DNA of 64,000 bases from Arabidopsis thaliana (GCF_000001735.4 NC_003075.7:13951001-14015000); one strand, 5' to 3'; numbered from the stretch's first letter, positions 34,753 through 46,363 are shown. Made by a program: numbers and translations. Notes: generated from the sequence alone by a model not told the origin.

Positions 34753-36050
34753 ATGGCGAACAATGAGGGAGAGATGCAATGTGGGTCCATGTTGTTTAAG
34801 CAAGAGGAGCTACAAGAGATGAGTGGGGTCAATGTTGGTGGCGATTACGTTGAGGTCATGTGTGGTTGTACCAGTCACCGATACGGCGATGCTGTTGCTA
34901 GACTTAGGGTTTTCCCCACCGGTGACCTTGAAATCACCTGCGAATGCACACCTGGTTGCGATGAAGGTCTCTCTTTTTTTGTCTCTACTGTCTCTTTCTC
35001 GTGTCTTTCTGATGCTTTTGGGAAAATGGGTTTTGATTTGTGTGCATGTTACATGTGAATGTGTGTGAGATTAAACGTTTGTCTCTGTCTAGCTACTATC
35101 ACATTGGGCTGGTAAAGCTAGGGTCTTTAGCATGATTACATATTTATCAATGAGTCTTAGTGTATGCTAGCTAGATCCGTTCTTGTAGAAAATGAAATGA
35201 CTTGATTTGCCACAGTAATGTTTTAGGCTGTCTGTTTATCTGTAAATGGTAATGCGTCTCTTTGTTACTGGCCAAGTGGTAGCTTTATTGACAAATGATA
35301 TGTCTCGCTTAGCTGTACGTGTATGTCAAAGTTTGATGCAACCTAGTTCTTGTGGTATCTTGTAGCTAACAATTCCATCTCTAGCTTATTTGGTATAGAT
35401 GCTCATTTAGAGCTCTCTTTGAAAGTAAAAGTGACTGACTTGAACAGTTTTGATTGTATGATGCTAGACAAGTTGACACCAGCTGCATTCGAGAAGCATT
35501 CTGGAAGAGAAACGGCAAGGAAGTGGAAAAACAATGTGTGGGTTATCATTGGGGGCGAAAAGGTTCCATTGTCAAAGACAGTATTGCTCAAGTACTACAA
35601 TGAATCATCAAAGAAGTGCAGTAGATCAAACAGATCACAAGGTGCCAAAGTTTGCCATAGAGATGAGTTTGTTGGGTGTAACGATTGTGGTAAAGAGAGG
35701 AGGTTCAGGCTGAGGAGCAGAGACGAATGCCGCTTGCACCACAATGCAATGGGTGATCCAAACTGGAAATGCTCAGATTTCCCATACGACAAGTAGGTGT
35801 CTTTTGTTGTCCTTGTATGTACTTAAGTTTGATGCAAATGATGTATTATATCAATGAATGGTGTGGTGGTCGTAGGATAACATGTGAGGAGGAAGAAGAG
35901 AGAGGGAGCAGGAAGGTGTACAGAGGGTGCACACGTTCACCTAGTTGCAAAGGCTGCACTTCCTGCGTCTGTTTTGGCTGCGAGTTATGCCGTTTCTCTG
36001 AGTGTACTTGCCAGACTTGTGTCGACTTCACCAGCAATGTCAAAGCTTGA
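34753..36050 (+). CDS. ULT1: ULTRAPETALA1, SAND-domain trithorax-group factor
   Basis: Nuclear SAND-domain protein that limits shoot and floral meristem cell number and opposes Polycomb repression of genes such as AGAMOUS (established for ULT1). Three exons, 34753-34966, 35468-35792 and 35876-36050, give 237 residues. The SAND region spans about residues 27-115 (VGGDYVEVMCGCTSHRYGDA, ITCECTPGCDEDKLTPAAFE, ARKWKNNVWVIIGGEKVPLS). The C-terminal half is a Cys/His-rich B-box-like module (CHRDEFVGCNDCGKERRFRL, CTRSPSCKGCTSCVCFGCEL, CTCQTCVDF). The start is the first in-frame ATG (MANNEGE). The long CT-rich leader directly upstream may hold regulatory GAGA elements. Confidence 0.97.
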
Positions 36051-36807
36051 AGAAGGCAGTCCATTAAGAAAAGAAAAAAAAATGTCTGTCTCAGACTTTG
36101 TTCGTTGCATTTAATAACTTATTCTAAAACTCCAAACAGTTAATTATCTTATCTATGGGTTGTGAATGGAGCAATTGAAAAAAAAGTAGAAAAAGTTGAT
36201 TTCCAAGAAGAACATGCAGACGAGCATGCCTGAGTTTAGTGCATGTCTAGATTTTTGGCTAGTGGCAGGGAAAAGTGTTATTAATAGTTTGTTGTTACTC
36301 TTTATTTTATTAGCTGTTGACAGCTTTGTGAGACGAAGTTGTCAATGGCACAGCTACTCGGTCTGTGATTTAGCCATTTAGGAGATGGGACATGGAAAGA
36401 GACATTTTCTTAATACCCAAAAAGCCCTGACGTCTTGTTTTGAACACAGTAACCATATGGGATCCCTTAAGTGATGTATACTTTTATTATCAACAACAAA
36501 CATTAGAATCATAAAGACCAAGTCGTCACCAGGTAAAGAGGATACGAGAATAAATTCATCAGAAACATGTGAAACATGTGAAACGTGAAACCAAAGACGT
36601 AGAGGCATGTATGAACTTCAACATGTTTTTGTATCAAAAAAGTGTTTTAGAGTATAACTAGACTCATAAAGTAGTACATCGACTCCTGTTCTGTTACAAC
36701 CAAAATTCATATCTTAAGGATCACATAACTGAAACCTGCATCCACAAATACGAGGCAAACATAGTGTTTCCTTCATCATACATACTAGACTACCTATAAA
36801 TCAGAGA
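36051..36807. other. Convergent 3' regions of ULT1 and UTP6
   Basis: A 757-base AT-rich gap between converging genes. It holds both 3' UTRs and a small 10-base direct repeat (AAACATGTG twice near 36565). No gene seen. Confidence 0.6.
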
Positions 36808-39422
36808 TCAAACTATGAAATCCGCGGATTCATTCAGAGTCTTTCTCGCACGCCAATACACTCCATTGGCTGTCTCTGATGTTCCCAGCTGCAATAAACA
36901 TCAGAAAGATTGTCAGTTAGCATACTTGACACTAAGTCATAGTATTGGTTTTGGTCAGGGTATTAAGAATCCACTTTACCTTTGTCTCCAATGAGTAGTA
37001 ATTCTTCCACAGCTCCACGTCTTGACCGTAACTTGCAACAGCAGAATCATACAGCTTCCGGGCATTACTGAGACCATCTTTATCACCTACTGATATGAGG
37101 TTGGTCTCTATTTCAATGCAACCTTTGTATAGAACAAGACTGGGACCAGGAAGAGCCAAGAACCTGCAGTTTTACGGTAACAGTGGTGAGAATAAAGTCC
37201 ATGTGTGACTCAAGGGACTGGAGGAGTAGTGACTCACCTCTTGTATATCTTCCTCGCACTGTGGGCCCCTTTTGTTTCAAGAACAAATTTCACCACTGTG
37301 GAAGCAAGAGAAAACACATGGTCGCTCCCATGGCTTTTGGTTGCTGATAGGATGGACATCTCTACAAGTTTGTCCAAATAAGTTCGCTGATGAGCAAAGA
37401 AATTAAAAGCCTGCAATACAATAAGCATTTTATTAGTGTAGTCTTAACAAACTAGTGTATTGTCTAGAAAATATATTAGTCACATACCATTAGCCACAAG
37501 CTCTCAGATTCTGAGATCGGTACTTTCCTCAAAGCATTTGAAAGGAGCTCAAAGACTGTCTGAAAATCTGCTTTACTAGGAGATGAGTTCTCTGAAAGTG
37601 ATCTTATTTCAATGGAAACTCTTGAAAGCCACAACTTAGCTGATCCAGCAAATTTTTCAGAGCAGAGCTTTTCTGCTAGCTTCTGAGCTTCATGAGTCTT
37701 TTCCAGTTTCAAGTACAGAGAAACATATTCATCAGCAAGCTCTTCAGTCAAACAGCCAGTTTCATCAGCCTTTTGGTACACGTTTATGATATGTGAAATG
37801 ATCGGATTAGACAAAGAGGAGATTTCATTCTCGTCGCCGTTTGACTGTACAATAGCCTCCATCAGAAAATTTATATAAATCTCAAACATAGAACTTGACG
37901 TAACAGTTTGCAAGCCTTCTTCAAAAACCTGCATTCAGGGGACAAGATTTAAGACCTATCAGATATTGTACTTTCTAGTTTCTACTACTAAGCCGAAACA
38001 GATTGTGGTAAAGCAAGTTAGTATAGTCCTAAAGAAAAGCCCCCCCATAACCAATGTTCCACCTGTCCTCTCCGACATTATTAAACTAGGCAATTTGACT
38101 TCAGGTTCAAACCAAAAAGAGTGAGCGTAAAATCAAGACTAAAGATTTGATCTATGTTAAGGAAATGCAGCACAACTATGGCCGCCACATTCTTTAACAG
38201 ATTTCAGCATTTAATAAATTTCTAACCCCTAGTCATAAGTTAAGATTTGTTTACCTGAATAGCCTTTTGCATTTGAGGATTTGCAAACTCTAGGCCTGCC
38301 TCATTGCTAATACAACCACTCATTTCATGTCTTGCAAGCCAATTCCAGTATTCAGGTTCATTGCAAAAATCACGCTTCAGGTCACTTAGAATGGTATTGC
38401 GCATTTCATCTGAATGCGCTAAGTCTGTTGCCTCTAGAATCTCCAAAAAACGCTTCCTCAAGTCAAAACTAGATGGAATAGCCTCAACGGCTCCACTATA
38501 GATGGTCTGAAGAACATTGGACCCTTTCTCTTTTAAGAAATCAACTTTCTCAGTCACATCCTCAACATCTTCGACAATAGAGTCCTCGTCATTCTCTTCT
38601 TTTTCATTTCCTTCTTTCTCATCTAGCGACATAAATAACTCTTTGTTCTCATCTTTCCATTGCTCATCCTCAACGGTTTTCGTGTCACGCACCAAACTTC
38701 CTTTATCTTCACCAAGGGCAACTTTACGAGCTTTCAGCTTATTTAGAAAAGTAAGTTCCATTCGCAGATACTCAACCCACAGGTCTTCAGAGTTTGAACA
38801 CACTCTCAGCCCATTCAGCATAAGAGCACGAGCTGCTGTAACATTCAAGTTTCTATCAAATTCCCAAGATGCAGCATATATCCACACTCCAGCCACTTTT
38901 GGATGAAACCTTATTGCTTGAGCCAATGCCTACACATGTTTCAGATAATATAAACGCAATTAAACATCGACATATACCCACCAAAGACAAATCATTAACA
39001 AAGCAACCAGCAAATTTCAAATCTTTTACCTTTTTCATTCTTCCATGCCTCTTCTGTTTACAAAACTCGAGATACCTAAACCACAAATTGATATCACCTT
39101 TATACCTCATCGTCGCCAATCTATAAATCTCAACAATCCTAGCCACACCGGCGAAATCAGATACTGATTTCTTCTTTCTCTTCTTAGTCACACGCGCCAC
39201 CGATTTCCTCCGTAGCTGACGGAGCTCATCGAGCTTAACCTCATAGTCAATATAGGCTATGAAATCTTCTTTGAGTGGGCTTGGACGCTTGAGCCGGTAC
39301 TCAAACTTACGCCGCTGCTTCACGATCTCAGCTATCTCAGCACGAGTGAAGATTTCTCTTCGTTCTAGATCATCAAGCTCGTCAACCATCCGCTCGAGGC
39401 GGTATTGAACTACGTCGGCCAT
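36808..39422 (-). CDS. UTP6: UTP6-like U3 snoRNP / SSU processome protein
   Basis: Small-subunit processome component that acts in nucleolar 18S rRNA maturation. Six exons: 39422-39030, 38929-38255, 37928-37488, 37410-37238, 37163-36980, 36888-36808; 648 codons plus stop, all in frame. The N-terminus matches UTP6 (MADVVQYRLERMVDELDDLE, FEYRLKRPSPLKEDFIAYID), followed by HAT (half-a-TPR) helices (INLWFRYLEFCKQKRHGRMK, VAGVWIYAASWEFDRNLN). An acidic insertion (EKEENDEDSIVEDVEDVTEK) sits mid-protein. It shares a 211 bp promoter with EMB1923 that holds three site II motifs, typical of ribosome-biogenesis genes. Confidence 0.93.
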
Positions 39423-39509
39423 GGCTGCTGCTTCTCGATTCTCGGCGGGGACTGATAACGGTAGGGCAAACGCTTAATGCTTCTTCTTCTTTCTTCAGTT
39501 ATTATATAA

Positions 39510-39563
39510 TGGGCCGTAAGAGTAAGAAGCTATTGGGCCTACGTCTAATTTTATCACGGCCCA
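39510..39563. promoter_or_regulatory. Bidirectional promoter with three site II motifs
   Basis: TGGGCC at 39510-39515 and 39534-39539 and GGCCCA at 39558-39563 lie between the start codons of UTP6 (39422, minus) and EMB1923 (39634, plus). Site II motifs mark TCP-dependent promoters of growth-linked genes. Spacing is regular, 24 bases each. Confidence 0.7.
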
Positions 39564-39633
39564 ATGTTAAAACTCTTGCTATGAGCTATTTGTTGTTGTT
39601 CTGGGGGAAAAGCTTTAGAAGTTGAAGACGACG

Positions 39634-40931
39634 ATGACGCTTTTAGCTCTCTCTTCTTCTCTGTCTTCTCCTTCCTTCTTCTGCCGCAATTCTCGTATTC
39701 GTTTCTCTCCTGTGTCGCGTATTTCTTCTCTTAATGGTGATAATAAGCTTACAAATTCTCCGCCACAGTTTTTAAATGCCGGCGCGAGTCTCCGTCGTTT
39801 TGTGGCTCCGGGGAAGTTTCCAAGTGTGAGACTTAGGGTTTTGACGAGGTGCGAGAAAGAAAATGCACCCAAAGGTGGGATTGAAGATGACGCGGAGCGA
39901 TTTGCGAGACGAGAGAGCACGATGCCTGATAGATTCAGATATTTGACCAAAGAAGCTCCAGATAGTCCAATTATATGGCCATGGTTTGTTGGTACGTTTC
40001 TGCTTACTTTTGGCTTCGTTTTAGTTACCGTGAATCATAAGTCTTGTAGCAAAATCAAATTTTTGTTCTTGTTCTCAATCGCTGAAGCATTTCTGACTCA
40101 AGACCCTGAGATTGGAATTTAGGGACTATACTCTGGTTTAGCATTTGAATAGTAGTCTAGTGAATTCGAGTTTTGTATACCTTGTTGCATAGTTCGAATA
40201 AGCTTTGGATAAATGAAGTAACATCTTGATCTTCTGTTGTAGCGCTGGGGTTTCTCGTTTATGCGTGGAGAGCTGTTTTGTTTGAGCTATCCAACTGGAG
40301 AAAAGCGGCTTTCGCTATCCTTGCGTTTGTGGGAGACCTTTCGAAGTTTGCATTGGCTCTTGTCTTCCACTTTATAGGCGATCCCATCACTTCTCTCATC
40401 AGCCTTGTAGAGACTGCAATGTACAGTGTTAGGGCGTTCTACTCCGGGATTGTGGCTTACACGCCTGTGAGAGAGTTAACCACGGTAATTCTTCTTGCAT
40501 CCTCAGTGCTTGCTATAGGAGAAGCAGTTGCACCAGAGTCAATCAGCAAGCAGCCGTATGTGGTAACTATTGCGGGTCTGGTGGGGTATGCAGCGGTGCA
40601 GAGTTATATCTCAGAGCCGTTCTTCTGGACTGTCTTGTTAGGTTTGTATGGGTACTCGCGGTTGATAAAGAAGAGAGACGATGTGACCTCGGCTCTTCCT
40701 TCTGCAGCTGTTCTGGCAGGAGTAGGGGAGCCATGGGTGAGAGTGGTGGCTATCACAGGGTATCTGGCTCTAGCCATGTATCACAATTCAACGAAGACCT
40801 CCTCAGAAGAAGAGAGTCAGATCTTAAGGAGGGCACCACCAATGCCGTTGTTGGCTGCAGCATTAGCCATTGGCGTCCGACTTGCTGCAAAATGGGCTGG
40901 ATACAGACACTTGACTTGGATGATTGTTTGA
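39634..40931 (+). CDS. EMB1923: EMB1923, plastid-targeted membrane protein
   Basis: A 348-residue protein from two exons, 39634-39991 and 40243-40931. The first 70 residues are Ser/Arg-rich and acid-poor (MTLLALSSSLSSPSFFCRNS), a chloroplast transit peptide by composition. Several hydrophobic segments follow: FLVYAWRAVLFELSNW, FALALVFHFIGDPITSLISL, TTVILLASSVLAIGEAV, VVTIAGLVGYAAVQSY, RVVAITGYLALAMYH, LLAAALAIGVRLAAKWAGY. Loss in Arabidopsis is reported as embryo-lethal (name EMB1923, At4g28210, recalled). The biochemical role is not known to me. The start is the first ATG; the codon at 39622 sometimes read as a start is TTG. Confidence 0.92.
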
Positions 40932-41077
40932 TTCTCTGCTGAAACAAAGAACTTTAGAGACGAACAAAACTAGTTTGTGTTGTAACTTGTTGTACCTTTC
41001 CCCAATGTTTGAAGAGAAATTTTTGATGATACAAGAAAAAGGTTTTGTTTCTCTGTTTGGATAATGTTAGTTAATAC

Positions 41078-41210
41078 GGCCCATTTCGAGAACTGGTGGT
41101 GGGCTATTTCTTAGCTAGAAGCCATCTAAGTAGATTTCAGCTGTAATTAGGGCTTCACAATGACCCTATATAACGGAGCGTCACCACCTTCTTCTTCCTC
41201 CTCCTAACAT
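41078..41210 (+). promoter_or_regulatory. Promoter-like block (site II motifs plus TATA) without an obvious gene
   Basis: GGCCCA at 41078-41083, TGGGCT at 41100-41105, TTAGGGC near 41148 and TATATAA at 41167-41173 are followed about 30 bases later by a CT-rich start-like tract. This is the usual architecture of a TATA-type housekeeping promoter. The next ATG (41273) opens only 42 codons, and NDB1 begins 870 bases further on. Confidence 0.4.
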
Positions 41211-41839
41211 CTCATTTAGTCCGCATTTTCTTTGTATTGTTCGATTTCTATAGTTATTTTTCACCTGTGTACATGGTTTTACTGTTTTGGGGGAGAAAGG
41301 ATTTGTTTTTAGATTGCCTCACATCACCTTTAGCTTGTTTTCGATATAAAACCACGGAAACAAAGCTAGTCTTCGAGGCATATATTGAACTGCGGTGTTA
41401 ACGTGGAGGCATACTTGTTCATCATAGTTTAGCCTCTAAAATTATCCGCTAAACCACTTCATTTTCATTTATTCGTTTTTGCCTTTGTTTTTTGTTTTCC
41501 AGATTTGGCATTTGTCTGAAACTGGCTAATTATGAGCAAAATCATTTGGAATCTGTGAATCAAAATAGTCGCTTGTTCTTGACCCGGTTGAATTCGATGT
41601 GAATTGGATCGATTGCTAAACAAACAAAAACGAGGACAGCTTGAATTTGTGGGATTAATAGAGTGTTGCCATTCTTGTGGGCTTTGGACCTTGGATGTGT
41701 GCTGATTTATAAACTGACCCTTCTACCAAATTTTGTGTTGCGACATAAACTTGAATCTGACGACATATCCATGTGCAACATCAATATAATAGTTCTTATT
41801 TAATCACACATAATTGGTTGCACGATTTCCGAATGGCAC

Positions 41840-41887
41840 AAGCTAATCAATTGTAACTAACTTAAGCTAATCAATTGTATGTAACTT
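41840..41887 (+). repeat. 24-base tandem duplication
   Basis: Two head-to-tail copies of AAGCTAATCAATTGTA-(ACTA/TGTA)-ACTT with three mismatches, about 190 bases before the NDB1 start. Each copy holds CAATTG. Confidence 0.8.
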
Positions 41888-42077
41888 GAATAATCAATCG
41901 ACCAGATAAAAAAAGGAGACTTTGTATCCACGACATCTGGATTATGGAGACACTAAGCGTTTTTAATTAGTGAAAAGTCGCTACTAAAGCTCAGTACTTG
42001 AACTCGGTCAGAGGTTTCTCTTGGATCTCTTCAACTTTGTCTTCTCAGAATCAAACCTCTGAAGACTTTTCACCAAA

Positions 42078-44651
42078 ATGACATTACTTTCCTCTCTCGG
42101 AAGAGCCTCTCGATCTGCTCCACTTGCCTCTAAGCTCCTCCTCCTCGGCACTCTCAGGTTTCATTGCCTTTCAATGTTCACTTTGTCATCGCTTTCCAAA
42201 AGTCGGGACCTTTCTTAGATGTTTTCCTTTTCTCAAATCCGATGTATCTCGAATCTTTGACTTTTGCCGCCTTTAATCTCAATATTTTCCTAACTTTAAC
42301 TGTAGTATTTCTGATTAGCTTGTTCTGTATCTTTAGCTAAGTTCTTGTTGTGGGTGAACAAAAAAATCACATTTGGGAATTGCTCATTGAGAGTGTGTTT
42401 GTGTATTCTTACACATTTGCAGCGGTGGAAGTATAGTGGCATACGCTGATGCTAACGAAGAAGCTAACAAAAAGGAGGAGCATAAGAAGAAGAAAGTAGT
42501 TGTGCTTGGGACTGGTTGGGCTGGTATAAGTTTCCTTAAAGATCTCGACATAACTTCCTACGATGTTCAGGTTGTGTCTCCCCAGAACTACTTTGCCTTT
42601 ACGCCATTGTTACCTAGCGTCACTTGTGGAACTGTTGAAGCTAGAAGCATTGTGGAGTCTGTCCGTAATATAACCAAGAAGGTAACAAAGGCCTCTCTTT
42701 CAAACTGTATGCAGGCATCATCACCATCTGCTAAGTTCTTACTTAAATAGTATCTGTTGTTGTTGTTATCAGAAAAATGGGGAAATTGAATTGTGGGAAG
42801 CAGATTGTTTTAAGATTGATCATGTTAATCAGAAGGTTCACTGTCGACCAGTTTTCAAGGATGATCCTGAAGCAAGCCAAGAATTTTCCCTTGGATATGA
42901 CTACTTGATCGTAGCAGTGGGAGCTCAAGTTAACACATTTGGCACTCCTGGTGTACTTGAGAATTGCCATTTTCTCAAGGTAACTTTCATGGTTTCAACT
43001 TGTGAAGATTATAATTCTCCCAATTTCATAATTCCTTTCTTCAAAAATACTGCAGGAAGTAGAGGATGCACAGAGGATTCGTAGAGGAGTGATTGATTGC
43101 TTTGAAAAAGCAATCCTTCCTGGCCTCACTGAGGAACAAAGAAGAAGAAAGCTTCATTTTGTAATCGTGGGAGGAGGTCCTACTGGTGTGGAGTTTGCAG
43201 CTGAGCTACATGACTTTATTATAGAGGATATCACCAAAATATACCCTTCAGTCAAAGAGCTCGTAAAAATAACACTCATTCAATCTGGAGACCATATTCT
43301 GAATACGTAAGTAATCAACAGTACTATAGACTTCTTCATCATTTCTTCATGCCAGGCTTGATTGTGGAGTTTGACAAGTGGTTGACTGGTTGTTGCAGGT
43401 TTGATGAACGTATCAGTTCATTTGCTGAACAAAAGTTCACGCGAGATGGTATTGATGTTCAGACTGGAATGCGTGTAATGTCTGTGACTGATAAAGATAT
43501 CACAGTGAAAGTCAAATCAAGTGGAGAACTCGTAAGTATTCCTCATGGATTGATATTGTGGTCCACTGGAGTTGGAACCCGTCCAGTTATCAGCGACTTC
43601 ATGGAGCAAGTTGGCCAAGGAGGCAGACGTGCGGTGGCAACTAACGAGTGGTTACAAGTGACAGGATGTGAGAATGTATATGCAGTTGGCGATTGTGCTT
43701 CCATAGCTCAACGAAAAATCTTGGTCTGTGAACCCCATTAGACTGTTGATGCTATTCCCTTCTTTTTTTCATATGCATGCTAAATCTTGATAGATTCTTG
43801 TGAATCTTAATTTAGGGGGATATTGCAAACATATTCAAAGCTGCAGATGCGGACAACTCAGGAACCTTGACCATGGAAGAGTTAGAAGGCGTGGTTGATG
43901 ATATTATTGTGAGGTATCCGCAGGTGGAGCTCTACCTGAAAAGCAAGCATATGAGGCATATTAACGATCTGCTGGCAGATTCTGAAGGAAATGCAAGGAA
44001 AGAAGTAGACATTGAGGCATTCAAATTGGCTCTCTCGGAGGCTGATTCACAGATGAAAACCCTGCCTGCAACTGCTCAGGTACTTGGTGAATTCACCTAT
44101 GCGTAGAATCGTGGGTTTTATCTAGGATGTCAGGGTCAATGGTCTGCTTGTTTGTTTGCATAGGTCGCTGCCCAGCAAGGTGCTTATCTTGCAAAATGCT
44201 TCAACAGGATGGAGCAGTGTAAAGAGCTACCTGAAGGTCCTAAGCGCTTCAGAACTGGCGGGCATCATCAGTTTCGCCCCTTCCAGTATGCCTAATCTAA
44301 TGAACTCAGGACCTTGCATCCTCATAAACTTCCAAGATATAGAGATGAAAGCTCTTCGCTTGATTACAGGTACAAGCACTTTGGACAATTTGCTCCACTA
44401 GGAGGGGACCAAGCAGCAGCTGAACTACCTGGAGACTGGGTTTCAGCTGGAAAAAGCGCCCAGTGGCTCTGGTATTCTGTTTATGCCAGGTAAACGCTGA
44501 GAAACTCTTTTATTCATTATAGTAAATGCACAGAATTTGAAACATGAAACATGAATGATGCAGCAAGCAAGTTAGCTGGCGAACGAGGGCTCTGGTGGTG
44601 TCGGACTGGACAAGGAGGTACATATTCGGGAGGGATTCAAGCCGCATCTGA
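42078..44651 (+). CDS. NDB1: NDB1, external calcium-dependent NADPH dehydrogenase
   Basis: Type II NAD(P)H dehydrogenase on the outer face of the inner mitochondrial membrane; it passes electrons to ubiquinone without pumping protons. Nine exons: 42078-42157, 42423-42681, 42773-42979, 43056-43306, 43399-43723, 43816-44079, 44164-44285, 44370-44489, 44564-44651; 571 residues. First dinucleotide fold VVVLGTGWAGISF (GxGxxG at 56-61), second FVIVGGGPTGVEFAAEL (221-226). The end of the second beta strand reads ITLIQSGDH, with Gln258 where NADH-specific relatives have Glu, consistent with NADPH preference. An inserted EF-hand loop, DADNSGTLTMEE (385-396), explains calcium dependence. The last three residues, SRI, form a PTS1-like signal, matching reports of peroxisomal dual targeting. 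Confidence 0.96.
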
Positions 44652-44989
44652 CTCAATACTGCATTTTGTAATGTGTTTAAGAGGAAACCAAGATACAGTC
44701 TCTCTCTTTTTCGTTTGTTTTTGGTGTAAATTTCACAAAGCTGTGGCCAAACTTCTTGTTTGTGAGTGGCAAAGCAAAAACCTTTTGAAAGAATCTTTCT
44801 TCATGAAGCTGACATTTACAAAAGATAACAAAAACTCACAATCTTAATGTGTATTTAGAAAAGACATTAAGCATTCCAACAAAGATTCTTGCTCTGCGAG
44901 CCGAAAAACAAAATCAAAACCAAACAAATTCACAATCAAGTAACCACAACAAGAGTTGTGGATTTTACTCAAATTGATAAGCGGATCAT
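44652..44989. other. Convergent 3' regions of NDB1 and the 44990 gene
   Basis: A 338-base gap between converging stop codons. Presumed 3' UTRs; no gene seen. Confidence 0.6.
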
Positions 44990-46198
44990 TCATTCTTCAA
45001 ACTTCAGAAGCTGGCAAAAAGTGAAGTTACGATCCTTGGCTTGTAATTCTGCAACTCTCTTAGCAGCACCTGAATCACGAGGGCTCCCTCCCACACGACG
45101 AAGCGTTCTGATCTTAGGTAGCTCCTTAACTATAGGAGACTCGTCACCGTTCTCACCACTGCTATACAGATCAACTTCACTTGGAATCTCCCATCTCTTC
45201 TTCACTCTCCCTTCACTCTTGTTACTTTCATCAGAAGCTCTTCTCTTCTCCGACCTCTTATGATTCTCTTTCTCTTCATCCTCAGGCAACGACCTTTTCC
45301 TAACATCTTTCTCTCCAGTCTGCGTTTTACCCATTTGACTGTACCTACTAGCCACAACTCTTCCTGGTTTCAATGGTTTCCTTAAAGAAACATTCTTTTC
45401 ATCTTCTTTGAATAGCCTCTTAGGCTGGATTGTTAAGAGAACTCCTTCTTCTTTCTTCACAGCTCTCTTTGACCCCACCGTCGTAGCTGCTTGCTTCTGA
45501 GCTGCCGTCATTTTCGCTTTGCGAGATCTCGGACTCAGACTCAAACTCGTTCTTCCTTTACCTCGTGTCGTCACTTGACCTTCTTCGATTCCAGGAAGCT
45601 TAAAGAAACAAGACTTGCGTCGATTCTGAGCTGATTGAAGAGGAGTCACAGTTTCAGATTTCTTCGCGGAATTGAATATCTCCGCTGGTCCAAGACTAAC
45701 GCCTCTACGAGTGGCTCTTGATTTCGATCCTGTAAAACACGAATCGTCGAATTTCACTTGTTTCTGAGATGATTCCATGAACTTCGCCGGAACGATTCTT
45801 CCACGTATAGCAATGCTTCTTGCGGTTTGCTCCGCCTTCTCTAATCGGAGCGACTCCAATTTCGTCGATAATCGTCCGATCTCCTTCTCTACTTCTTCGA
45901 TCTCTGCATCGATATCTCGCTTTTTACTCCGATCTGCGGCGGATTTGGTCTTCACGGTCTTGGATTTTGCTGACGGAGCTTCGGTGATCGAGACTGAGGA
46001 TTGGAGCGAAGAGGAAACCGAAATCGGAAACTGATTCTCCTTGCTACAATCGGAATCGAATGATTCGTTGAGGTGAGACCAAGAAGAAGCTTCGATGGCG
46101 GAAGTGATTTGAGAATCTCCATCGTCGAAGGCAGCGTTGTTCCAGATCTGAAGCTTTGGAGGAGCGTTAAGCGTTTCTGTTGCCTCAATTGATGTCAT
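44990..46198 (-). CDS. Basic coiled-coil protein, likely cell-division linked, 402 aa
   Basis: Single exon, 402 residues, probably At4g28230; I recall no firm function. It is Ser/Lys/Arg-rich and mostly disordered, with one short coiled coil at about residues 93-127 (IDAEIEEVEKEIGRLSTKLE) followed by SIAIRGRIVPAKFM. Many SP/TP sites (SLGPAEIF, VTPLQSA, LSLSPRSRK) could be CDK targets, and basic KKRWEIPSEVDLY and KRSEKRRASDE tracts fit nuclear import or microtubule binding. Two MSA elements upstream (46304-46314, 46364-46374) are hallmarks of G2/M genes driven by MYB3R factors. The cell-division role is inferred from promoter and composition. Confidence 0.82.
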   Translation of the reverse strand: MTSIEATETLNAPPKLQIWNNAAFDDGDSQITSAIEASSWSHLNESFDSDCSKENQFPISVSSSLQSSVSITEAPSAKSKTVKTKSAADRSKKRDIDAEIEEVEKEIGRLSTKLESLRLEKAEQTARSIAIRGRIVPAKFMESSQKQVKFDDSCFTGSKSRATRRGVSLGPAEIFNSAKKSETVTPLQSAQNRRKSCFFKLPGIEEGQVTTRGKGRTSLSLSPRSRKAKMTAAQKQAATTVGSKRAVKKEEGVLLTIQPKRLFKEDEKNVSLRKPLKPGRVVASRYSQMGKTQTGEKDVRKRSLPEDEEKENHKRSEKRRASDESNKSEGRVKKRWEIPSEVDLYSSGENGDESPIVKELPKIRTLRRVGGSPRDSGAAKRVAELQAKDRNFTFCQLLKFEE

Positions 46199-46303
46199 AT
46201 TCAGAGCGATTTGATCTTCTTCTACGAGAAATTTAGGGTTTGGAGAAAGAATTGGACACTTGAGGAGGAAGAAGGAAGAAGCGAGTATTTCTTGAGGATT
46301 ATT

Positions 46304-46314
46304 TGACCGTTGGA
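46304..46314 (-). promoter_or_regulatory. MSA (mitosis-specific activator) element, full consensus
   Basis: On the minus strand this reads TCCAACGGTCA, a perfect match to YCYAACGGYYA, bound by three-repeat MYB3R factors. It lies 106 bases upstream of the 46198 start codon in the sense orientation. Confidence 0.7.
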
Positions 46315-46363
46315 AATGAAGGAGACGTTACTCATTACTCCATTAAGGAGCGTCGTCAGATTT

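Larger units (their letters stand above)
40932..42077. other. Intergenic between EMB1923 and NDB1
   Basis: EMB1923 3' UTR, then a promoter-like block at 41078-41210 with no clear gene behind it, a 24-base tandem duplication at 41840-41887, and the NDB1 leader. Confidence 0.6.

Noticed and set aside
38517-38906. 129-codon plus-strand frame rich in Ser and Phe
   Set aside because: It is exactly antisense to UTP6 exon 2, where acidic Glu/Asp codons give Ser/Phe on the other strand.
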